Made by a program: the position numbers and the translations under genes. From assembly GCF_040096075.1 (NCBI RefSeq), contig NZ_JBBMFJ010000002.1:124001-188000 (forward strand): 64,000 nucleotides of DNA. Reading direction: 5' to 3'. The notes under the pieces are model-generated. The model was not told the DNA's origin, did no database searches, and saw nothing but the letters and a program-made list of their open reading frames with translations. Every line of letters begins with the position of its first letter. Within the stretch, counting starts at the first letter, position 1. This document shows positions 57,171 to 64,000 of this stretch, in pieces. Source of the DNA: Brotaphodocola faecis (GTDB taxonomy: Bacteria > Bacillota > Clostridia > Lachnospirales > Lachnospiraceae).

Positions 57171-58223
57171 TCATGGATTTATTTTCTCTTTTACGACATT
57201 ATTCTGCCGGGTCCAGTAATATTTTCCGTCCTCCAGGTCAATTTCCGGCGGAATTGGTTCACCCAATCCGGCGGCTGCTGCGATCGTAAAAATGGCGTTG
57301 GCATAGCCGGTTTTATCCGATGATACGGTGCCCAGCATCTTTCCGTTTCGCACGGCATCCTGCCCCTGCGTGGTTCCGTCAATTCCCACAACACTGATCT
57401 TCCTGCCGCCGGCGCGCTCCAGCGCGTCGATGGCCCCCAGTGCCATATCGTCGTTGTTGCTGATGACCAGCTCAATCGTATCCGGATACGCCGAGAGCCA
57501 CTGCTCCATCAGGGCAGACGCCTGGGACCGCTCCCAGTTGGCAATGCCTCCGGTAATCTTCTCAATGGGAATGCCCCGGTCCTTTAAGGTCTGCACAGAC
57601 CACTCCGTGCGGATCAGGGAATCCTGATGATTATTTTCTCCCTCCAGGAGTACATAGCTGATAACGCCATCCCCGTTTTTGTCCAGGGAGACCGGATCCT
57701 TTTCGTACTGATCCGCTACGATTTCCGCCTCCAGCACCGCGGACTCCTTGGCATCCGCTCCTACGTAATAGAGCTTGTCCCAGCGATCCAGGTCCTCCTC
57801 TACCGGCTGACGGTTAAAGAAAACCACCGGAATATCCGCCGCCATGGCCGGATCAATGATGCCGGAGGAGGTCGTGCGGTCCACCGGATTGACACAGAGG
57901 GCGTCGCAGCCCAGTGAAATAAAGCGCTCCACCTGCTTGTTCTGGGTATACTGGTTGCCTTTGGCATCCTGAATATCCAGAGTCACCCTGATTCCGGTCT
58001 CCTGCTCATAGGCTTTGGCCCTTTTTTCCATCTCAGACCGGATATTTCCGATAAAGGTATCATCGGCCCGGTACAGGCTCACGCCGATGCGGATCGCGTT
58101 TTTCTTCTCCGGAAGTGTTTTCCCCTGACAGCCCCCAAGCTGGGTGCAGGCAAGAAGCGTCCCCATTGCGAAAGCCGCCCGCCTGACCGTATTTTTTCCG
58201 ACATGGAATCCATTTTTTCTCAT
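57171..58223 (-). CDS. Second MglB-like sugar-binding lipoprotein
   Basis: 350 residues. Lipobox LGGC near residue 32, then the same fold as mglB: IRIGVSLYRADDTFIGNIR, ALCVNPVDRTTSSGIID, VVFFNRQPVEEDLDRWDK, the calcium loop DKNGDGVISYV, and ISNNDDMALGAIDALERAGG. It is encoded between the sensor genes and mglB. AAAGGAGGTTCACC is an excellent ribosome site. It could be an alternative substrate receptor for MglAC or a co-sensor for the histidine kinase; sequence does not decide. Confidence 0.88.
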   Translation of the reverse strand: MRKNGFHVGKNTVRRAAFAMGTLLACTQLGGCQGKTLPEKKNAIRIGVSLYRADDTFIGNIRSEMEKRAKAYEQETGIRVTLDIQDAKGNQYTQNKQVERFISLGCDALCVNPVDRTTSSGIIDPAMAADIPVVFFNRQPVEEDLDRWDKLYYVGADAKESAVLEAEIVADQYEKDPVSLDKNGDGVISYVLLEGENNHQDSLIRTEWSVQTLKDRGIPIEKITGGIANWERSQASALMEQWLSAYPDTIELVISNNDDMALGAIDALERAGGRKISVVGIDGTTQGQDAVRNGKMLGTVSSDKTGYANAIFTIAAAAGLGEPIPPEIDLEDGKYYWTRQNNVVKEKINP

Positions 58224-58235
58224 GGTGAACCTCCT

Positions 58236-59207
58236 TTATTCAATGGGGTAAAGCATCTTTTCAAATTCCGGCTTTCTCAAATCGTCCTTTTGGATATAAT
58301 AGCTGTCCAGAACGGTCTCTTCCTCCAGTTTCTGGTTTGCCAGAATTTCCACGGCCCGCTTTACGCTCAAATACCCGGTGCTGAAATCATCTGTCACACA
58401 CAGGCCATTTATCACGCCCCGGTCCAGGTAATTGAGTACCGGCGTTGTCGTTCCCCGGCCATAAAGACCGTCCACATGTTCCGGATATACGCTGCTGTCT
58501 GCCAGGATTGCCGCAGTCTCCAGAAGGCTCTCCGGATCCAGGGCAATGATGACGGCCCTGGCTGGCTCCGGATAAACCAGTTCTTCGATTGCCTTGCGGA
58601 ATGTTCCATCTCCATGGCGTTCAAACTTTTTTATTTCGCATTTCCCGCTCTGCAGAACCGTCTCCACGCCGTCCTGAAAATGCTGTCTGGCAGCAGATCC
58701 TCTGTGGGAATAAAACAGATAGACCGGAATGCTGTTTCCATGTTCTTCCAATACCTGTTTTGCAAGATTTCTTCCCATGGCATCGAAATCGGCAGTAACC
58801 ACGGAAGAGACCTTGTCTCTTGGCAGTTCGGAGTTGACCAGCACCAGCGGAATCTGAATCCGTTTTTCTGCCAGCGCTTCCTCCAGTTCGTTTTCCGTCA
58901 CCGGCATAACGATCAATGCTTTTGCCCCGTCCTGCTGCTCTCTTGCCATCCGTTCAATCTGCTGCCTCGCGTCTCCTCCCTCATACAGCGTAATAAGGCT
59001 GACATCCGCGTTCAGCTCAATGGCCGCCCGGTCCACGCCCTTCTTGAAATTCTGGTATGACTCATCCGTGGTGTCATCCAGGATCACGGAAACCGGATAA
59101 ATTTCCGTTTTCCGTTCTTTGATGATCAGGTTTGTAGAGGAAAGCAGATATAAAAGGATCAGAATTACTCCAAAACCGGCCATCAGCCATGCTTCCTGTC
59201 GTTTCAT
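58236..59207 (-). CDS. Membrane-tethered sugar-binding-like sensor protein
   Basis: 323 residues. The N-terminus is a non-cleaved membrane anchor (about 8-27) without a lipobox. A type I periplasmic fold follows (IYPVSVILDDTTDESYQNFK; KALIVMPVTENELEEAL; PVYLFYSHRGSAARQHFQDG). Such anchored binding domains usually work with a sensor kinase, and here the ATG overlaps the kinase stop codon (ATGA). Probable sugar receptor passing its state to the kinase. Confidence 0.82.
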   Translation of the reverse strand: MKRQEAWLMAGFGVILILLYLLSSTNLIIKERKTEIYPVSVILDDTTDESYQNFKKGVDRAAIELNADVSLITLYEGGDARQQIERMAREQQDGAKALIVMPVTENELEEALAEKRIQIPLVLVNSELPRDKVSSVVTADFDAMGRNLAKQVLEEHGNSIPVYLFYSHRGSAARQHFQDGVETVLQSGKCEIKKFERHGDGTFRKAIEELVYPEPARAVIIALDPESLLETAAILADSSVYPEHVDGLYGRGTTTPVLNYLDRGVINGLCVTDDFSTGYLSVKRAVEILANQKLEEETVLDSYYIQKDDLRKPEFEKMLYPIE

Positions 59208-60997
59208 TGCGCTTTCTCCTTTTCCAGAATTTCCCGGTAATCCACTGCCGGAAGATGGATGCGGATGGTTGTGCCTTCATCCGGCTCTGACTCAATAAAA
59301 AGTCCGTATTCATTTCCGAAATACAGGCGGATCCGCTCATTTACATTTTTCACGCCAATGCCGGATCCCCGTTTCGAGGAAACATGGGCATGCTCCGTCA
59401 AAAGGCTGTCCACCTGCTCCTGCGTCATACCAAGACCATTATCCATAACCGTAAACCACAGTCCATCTTCTTTTTCTTCCGCGGTGATGGCAATGATTCC
59501 GTCGCCGTCCTTAAATTCCATTCCGTGATAGATGGCGTTTTCCACCAAAGGCTGGAGCATCAGCTTCAGGCTGGCAAATCCAAGCACCTCGGGCGCTGCG
59601 TCGATGGTGTAGGTGAACTTATTCTTAAAACGCATCTGCTGGATCATCAGGTAATTGCGCACATGCTCCAGTTCATCCCGCACCGGAATGATGCTCTTTC
59701 CCTTACTCAGGCTGATGCGGAAAAAACGGGCCAGTGCCGTCACAACCTTAACCGCCTCAGACTTCTGCTCATTTTCAATCATCCACACAATGATATCCAG
59801 CGTATTATACAGGAAATGCGGGTTGATCTGGGACTGCAGGGTATCAAACTCACTTTTACGTTTGGACTCATGTTCCACCACGATATCCTGCATCAGAACC
59901 TTGATCTGGCGTGCCATGTCCCCGATGGAACGGCCCAGATGCCGGATCTCGTAGGAACCGCCCTGGTAAACCTCAACATCCAGATTCCCGGATTCCAGCG
60001 CATTGACTGATTTTTCCAGTTCCCGGATCGGCACGGTAATGCGGGAAGAAATTGCCGCATTCGCAATGAGAAGCATAAACAGAAACAGCGCAACCAGAAA
60101 CACCATAAACAATTTGGTTTTCAGGGTATTTAAATAGCTGTCCCTTTCCGGAGTCACCCCCACCAGTTTCCAGCCCGTATAGCCCACGGATTTTACCGTC
60201 ACGTCACGGATCTTCCCCTGGTAGGATTCCCGGTAATTTCCATCCCGGTAGCCTGCCGCCATCTGGAAATTTTCTTCTCTCTGTCCGGCATCGATCAACT
60301 GCATCTGTGGATGGTAAATCAGCTGTCCTCCGGAACTGACCATATAAAGATAGCCGTGATTTCCCATCACGATGCTGTCCAAAAGCTGCTTTAAGCTTCC
60401 ATAAGTAATATCAATCAGCAAAATTCCCTGCTCAGTGGATACGCCTTTTGTAATCTCCACCGCGCGGGTCAGGGTAATGACCCAGGTGTACTGGTTTTCA
60501 TCGTTATCAAAAATATACTGCACATGCGGCGTGGTAAAGTGCAGGTTCTCGGTCCGCTCCAGTGTATCCGTGAACCAGTCCTCCGCCGTGACATCCAGAC
60601 TGGTTTTGATCCGCGCGGCCGGAACCGTATCTATCAGTTCCCCGTCTTTGGAAAACAGGGCAATGTTGGATACGCAGTCCCGGTTGTTGTCGTACAGCAG
60701 GTTCATTTCATTGTGAATGCTTCCCTTTGACAGATCCGCGTTTTTGATTACGTCATAATACAGGGAATCCGACAGCTTCATGATCGTGCGCAGGTAGGAG
60801 TCCACAGAATGGTTCACCTGTGTCAGCATGGTCTGGTTTTCTTCCTGGATCGCCGCTGTCATCTGCCCGACCAGACGGCCGTAAAACGAAATTCCCATGA
60901 ACACCAGCGCCGTGAGGGCACTGATCGTAAAATACAGATAAATGGTGGAACGGATGCTGGCCCGGCCCAAAAGCTCTGTAATCTTTTTCTTTCCCAT
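59204..60997 (-). CDS. YesM-type sensor histidine kinase
   Basis: 597 residues. Membrane helix about 18-38, extracytoplasmic dCache-like sensor (about 40-290), second helix (about 293-315), HAMP, then the His_kinase domain with the phosphorylated His in LQSQINPHFLYNTLD. The HATPase follows with N-box LVENAIYHGMEF and G-boxes MDNGLGMT and KRGSGIGVKNV. It phosphorylates the response regulator encoded just upstream (9 nt gap). Likely cues are galactose or related sugars. Confidence 0.92.
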   Translation of the reverse strand: MGKKKITELLGRASIRSTIYLYFTISALTALVFMGISFYGRLVGQMTAAIQEENQTMLTQVNHSVDSYLRTIMKLSDSLYYDVIKNADLSKGSIHNEMNLLYDNNRDCVSNIALFSKDGELIDTVPAARIKTSLDVTAEDWFTDTLERTENLHFTTPHVQYIFDNDENQYTWVITLTRAVEITKGVSTEQGILLIDITYGSLKQLLDSIVMGNHGYLYMVSSGGQLIYHPQMQLIDAGQREENFQMAAGYRDGNYRESYQGKIRDVTVKSVGYTGWKLVGVTPERDSYLNTLKTKLFMVFLVALFLFMLLIANAAISSRITVPIRELEKSVNALESGNLDVEVYQGGSYEIRHLGRSIGDMARQIKVLMQDIVVEHESKRKSEFDTLQSQINPHFLYNTLDIIVWMIENEQKSEAVKVVTALARFFRISLSKGKSIIPVRDELEHVRNYLMIQQMRFKNKFTYTIDAAPEVLGFASLKLMLQPLVENAIYHGMEFKDGDGIIAITAEEKEDGLWFTVMDNGLGMTQEQVDSLLTEHAHVSSKRGSGIGVKNVNERIRLYFGNEYGLFIESEPDEGTTIRIHLPAVDYREILEKEKAQ

Positions 60998-61006
60998 AGC
61001 GCCCCC

Positions 61007-62617
61007 TTAGCTGCTTTGCGCTCCCCGGTATTTCGTTGGAGAAATGCCAAACCGTTTTTTAAATACATAGCTGAAATAATTCTGCTCCTGATACCCAACC
61101 TTCTGGGCAATCACGTAAGTCTTATCATCGGTTTCATTTAAAAGCTCCACCGCTTTCTGAAGGCGCACTTCCGTCAGATAGGCGATATAGGTCTGCCCGG
61201 TCACTTTCCGGAACATGGTGGAAAAATAAGCAGGGCTCATGTGGAGTTCCCGGCAGATCATCTCCACGGAAAGAGACGGATCCTGATAATGATTCTCGAT
61301 ATAGCGTCTCGCCTCCAGGATCACTTTCTTTGTGGTATTATCTCGTTCCCGGTTCAGGCTCTCATGGATCCGCAGCGAAACCTCCAGAATCCATGCCTCA
61401 AATTCCTCCGGTTTTCCGATGGCCGCCGGAATATCCAGATACTGTTTGTCCGTATCAAAGATTTCCCTTGTGGTCAGATCGTACTGCTGCATAAGCCTGG
61501 TGACGCAGTTAAACAGGGACAGCATATACAGCTGCTGCTGCCGCGCGTGTACCTTGGCATCCCCCATGCGGCCGGTCAGTTTCCGCACTGTTTCACGGAT
61601 TTTTTCTTCGGGGCCGAATTTCACGGCCGTGATGAAATCATTTTCATCGCTGTTGTCAAACTTTAGCTTGCCGCGTCCAACCGGCTCCACATCATTGATG
61701 TAGATTGTCTGTCCAGTCCCGACAATGGTTTTATAGCCCAGCGCGTCCACGGCCGACTGATAAGCCAGACTGATTTCCGAAAGCTCCTGGCAGCTGTGTC
61801 CCAACGCAATGGTTACCGTAACATCCAGGACTCTCCGGCACTCCTTGCAGATATCTCCAAGATGATCCAGAAGTCCGGTCTGAGAATTATCCTCGTCAAT
61901 GGCCGCAATCAGCGTGATTCCCGCTGATGAGTTAAAGATGGTAAAACGGCAGTAGTCCTTTAAATGGTCCTCCGTAATCTGGCGCACGGAAATGGGTACC
62001 AGCTCTTTCTGAAGTGCGTCCGGCCGTTCACTGCTTTCTGCCTCGATATGTACCAGCGCCGTCAGCCATTTTTTCGCATGCAGGATGTCTACGCTGTATT
62101 CTTTCAGTTTTTCTTCAATCTGGCCTGCATCGGAGGTTCCTCTCACCAGGTCGTTTAAGAATACCTCTCTCAGGATCGGAAGGCTTTTCTGATAGCTTTC
62201 TCTCAGAAGGGCCGCGTCTCGCCGCTGGCGGATTTCCTCGTCCAAGTTCTTTTTTACCCGGGTCAGGATCTCGGAAAGTTCTTCTACATTTACCGGTTTC
62301 AGAATATACTCCGTCACATTCAGCTTGATGGCCTGCTGGGCATACTCAAAATCATCAAAGCCGGAAAAGATCAGTACCTTCATGGACGGATATTTCTGCC
62401 GGATCCGTTCTGTCAGAGTCAATCCGTCCATGAAAGGCATGCGGATGTCTGTCATAACCACTTCCGGCTCCAGCTGTTCAATCTTCTCCAGAGCCTCTGC
62501 CCCATTTTCCGCATCACCGACTACTTCAAATCCCAGATGGCTCCAGTCGATTTTTCGGATGATGCCCTTGCGTACCTCTTCCTCATCATCTACGAGGATA
62601 ATCCGATATAAACTCAT
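61007..62617 (-). CDS. YesN-type response regulator with AraC DNA-binding domain
   Basis: 536 residues. Receiver domain first (ILVDDEEEVRKG; phospho-Asp in VVMTDIRMPFMDG; Lys in YILKPVNVEEL), a long middle region (about 130-420), then two AraC helix-turn-helix motifs in the last 100 residues (SVEMICRELHMSPAYFSTMF; VGYQEQNYFSYVFKKRFG). It most likely activates the sugar-uptake genes downstream. AAAGGAGAAGG precedes the ATG; the gene starts only 21 nt after cobD. Confidence 0.92.
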   Translation of the reverse strand: MSLYRIILVDDEEEVRKGIIRKIDWSHLGFEVVGDAENGAEALEKIEQLEPEVVMTDIRMPFMDGLTLTERIRQKYPSMKVLIFSGFDDFEYAQQAIKLNVTEYILKPVNVEELSEILTRVKKNLDEEIRQRRDAALLRESYQKSLPILREVFLNDLVRGTSDAGQIEEKLKEYSVDILHAKKWLTALVHIEAESSERPDALQKELVPISVRQITEDHLKDYCRFTIFNSSAGITLIAAIDEDNSQTGLLDHLGDICKECRRVLDVTVTIALGHSCQELSEISLAYQSAVDALGYKTIVGTGQTIYINDVEPVGRGKLKFDNSDENDFITAVKFGPEEKIRETVRKLTGRMGDAKVHARQQQLYMLSLFNCVTRLMQQYDLTTREIFDTDKQYLDIPAAIGKPEEFEAWILEVSLRIHESLNRERDNTTKKVILEARRYIENHYQDPSLSVEMICRELHMSPAYFSTMFRKVTGQTYIAYLTEVRLQKAVELLNETDDKTYVIAQKVGYQEQNYFSYVFKKRFGISPTKYRGAQSS

Positions 62618-62638
62618 GGTCTGCCTTCTCCTTTGTCT

Positions 62639-63745
62639 TTACCTTTTTCTTGTCTCTGCCAGGATCTGCTCCAGTGTATGGATCAGCACCCGGTTTTCCT
62701 CCTGCCTGCTGACGCAGACACGATAATATCCATGGGAAAGTCCTGTGAAGTTGCTGCAGTCCCGCAGCAGGACACCCTGTTTTAAACAGGCCTCGTATAA
62801 AAAAAGAGGCCTGGATTCTTCTTGATCATAAAACAAAATGAAGTTGATATCTGAGTCATACACCACAAAGCCCAGACGGCGAAGTTCCCTGCTTAAATAT
62901 GTCCGTCCGGTTTTTAAAATGCCCCTTGCCTCATTTAAATAAGCTGCTTCCCCCAGTGCCGCGCATCCCGCCTCCTGTGCCGGAACGGAGATGCTCCAGG
63001 GCTGGCGTCCGAAAGAAAGCGTCCGTAAGAGATCCCGGTCCGCGCAGATCCCGTATCCCAGCCGCAATCCCGCCATCGCGTAGGTCTTGGTAAAGGCCCG
63101 CAGGATAAATAGCCGGGAAAACCGTTCTGTCTCAGAAACAACACTGAACGCTTCCGGGTTTTCCAGCAGATCACAGAAGCATTCATCCAGGATCAGCCAT
63201 GTGCCGGTCTTCTGGCAACGCTCTGCAATCTGTAACATCTGATGTTTCGGCACCGCATGTCCGGTCGGATTGTTGGGATTACAGAAAAACACCAGATCTG
63301 TTTCCGGTGTGATCTGTTCGCAAAACCGGCTGATATCCGTGATAAAACCAGTTTCCGGGCAAAGCCGGACATAGCTTATCTCACAGCCAGATAAGGAAAG
63401 TGCCTGCTCATACTCCGCAAACCCGGGCGAGAGCAAAAGAGCATGCCTGGGCTTCAGCGTCCGCACCAGCTGATAGATCAGATCTGCCGCTCCGTTGGAG
63501 CAGAGAATCCGATCTGCCGGGACCTTGTGAAACGCGGAAAGCGCTGCCCGCAAATCCTCACATTCCGGGTCCGGGTAGCACGCCCAGTCCTCCACGGTTT
63601 CCAGCAGTTTCCGCTTTACTCCTTCCGGCATGCCAAGGGGATTTAAATTGATGGAAAAATCATGCCGGACCGGATTCCGGTAAATGTCACCGCCATGGCG
63701 GACCGGCATACCCGGCCCCAGGCTGGATATCTGCTGCCCGCTCAT
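62639..63745 (-). CDS. cobD: Threonine-phosphate decarboxylase / aminotransferase of B12 synthesis
   Basis: 368 residues, PLP-dependent aspartate-aminotransferase fold. Visible are HGGDIYRNPVRHDFSINLNP, the NPNNPTGHAV substrate loop, the Asp in WLILDECF, and the PLP Lys in AFTKTYAMAGLRLGYG. It makes aminopropanol phosphate for the nucleotide loop of cobalamin; the HGG-N-P-LG start is typical of CobD. The start at 63745 is set by GGGGAGG upstream and an ATGA overlap with cbiB. Confidence 0.88.
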   Translation of the reverse strand: MSGQQISSLGPGMPVRHGGDIYRNPVRHDFSINLNPLGMPEGVKRKLLETVEDWACYPDPECEDLRAALSAFHKVPADRILCSNGAADLIYQLVRTLKPRHALLLSPGFAEYEQALSLSGCEISYVRLCPETGFITDISRFCEQITPETDLVFFCNPNNPTGHAVPKHQMLQIAERCQKTGTWLILDECFCDLLENPEAFSVVSETERFSRLFILRAFTKTYAMAGLRLGYGICADRDLLRTLSFGRQPWSISVPAQEAGCAALGEAAYLNEARGILKTGRTYLSRELRRLGFVVYDSDINFILFYDQEESRPLFLYEACLKQGVLLRDCSNFTGLSHGYYRVCVSRQEENRVLIHTLEQILAETRKR

Positions 63746-64000
63746 AAAATCCAACCTCCCCATTCACGGCAGATGAAAAGCACCATTGCGGTGCAGACTG
63801 CCAGGGTCAGAACGGAGGCGGTATACATCAGGCGGTTGGCCCGCGGGATATCCTCCGGCTCCACCGGACGAAGCGCATCTCCAATGGTCGGTTTATGATA
63901 CAGTTCCCCAAAATACCAGGCATCCCCCGCAAGCTGCACGCCCAGCGCTCCGGCACAGGCCGATTCGCTCTGGGCCGAATTGGGGCTCTTGTGGTTTCTG
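63742..64000 (-). CDS. cbiB: Adenosylcobinamide-phosphate synthase CbiB, C-terminal part
   Basis: Only the last 85 or so codons lie in the window; the gene continues beyond 64000. The visible part contains HKSPNSAQSESACAGALGVQ and TIGDALRPVEPEDIPRANRL, both diagnostic of CbiB/CobD, ending in a membrane helix. This integral membrane enzyme attaches aminopropanol phosphate to adenosylcobyric acid, using the product of the next gene, with which it overlaps by 4 nt. Confidence 0.92.
   Translation of the reverse strand, partial: RNHKSPNSAQSESACAGALGVQLAGDAWYFGELYHKPTIGDALRPVEPEDIPRANRLMYTASVLTLAVCTAMVLFICREWGGWIL

Overview
The window most likely comes from a Gram-positive anaerobe of the Clostridia, probably a gut Lachnospiraceae (Blautia-like; genus not settled). 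The signs are strong AGGAGG ribosome sites, TTGACA/TATAAT promoters, lipoproteins with Ala/Thr/Glu-rich linkers, sortases with cell-wall sorting signals, a Gram-positive LexA/DinR regulon site, and fumarate reductase, citrate lyase accessory and B12 synthesis genes. I see no rRNA, tRNA, CRISPR array or complete insertion sequence.

Layout. 1-4450: a nested palindromic repeat, then a minus-strand operon running from a CadC-like ArsR regulator through a small membrane protein to a three-subunit fumarate reductase/succinate dehydrogenase. 4500-10280: a minus-strand operon of two paralogous polysaccharide-deacetylase-family hydrolases and a MATE exporter, divergent from a polar amino acid ABC importer; a 21-bp tandem duplication sits between the two promoters. 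10480-13920: thymidine kinase, a small membrane protein, a repeat-rich intergenic region, a ribbon-helix-helix/coiled-coil protein and a XerS-like tyrosine recombinase. 14060-16320: cobI with an ABC-2 exporter pair. 16320-18920: thiW-thiM-thiE behind a TPP riboswitch with its own terminator. 18920-22290: MATE, an RNA 2'-O-methyltransferase, and the SOS pair yneA-like/lexA sharing three LexA boxes.

22370-32560 is the most striking region: a sortase-assembled pilus island in the same gene order as the streptococcal FCT islands (large tip adhesin, signal-peptidase-like protein, major pilin, class B sortase, LPKTG minor pilin), plus an extra sortase and a small helical protein. The signal-peptidase-like protein lacks both catalytic residues, and the two polymerising pilins carry [VI]DTG rather than LPXTG motifs. 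An upstream SARP/BTAD regulator gene borders the island, and three 7-bp direct repeats at an exact 12-bp period lie just upstream of the pilus -10 candidate.

32680-41640: AEC transporter, a lipoprotein, a cytidylate-kinase-like protein, a TrpXYZ-type ABC importer, citX-citG, an M19 dipeptidase and methylglyoxal synthase. 41725-48090: the housekeeping cluster engB, lon, clpX, clpP, tig. 48186-53200: a membrane GGDEF-EAL protein encoded just behind a sugar-binding protein, then a CYTH protein. 53269-62620: mglC, mglA, mglB with two further sugar-binding proteins and a YesMN-type two-component system, apparently a self-contained galactose sensing and uptake block. 62640-64000: cobD and the C-terminal end of cbiB, running off the window edge.
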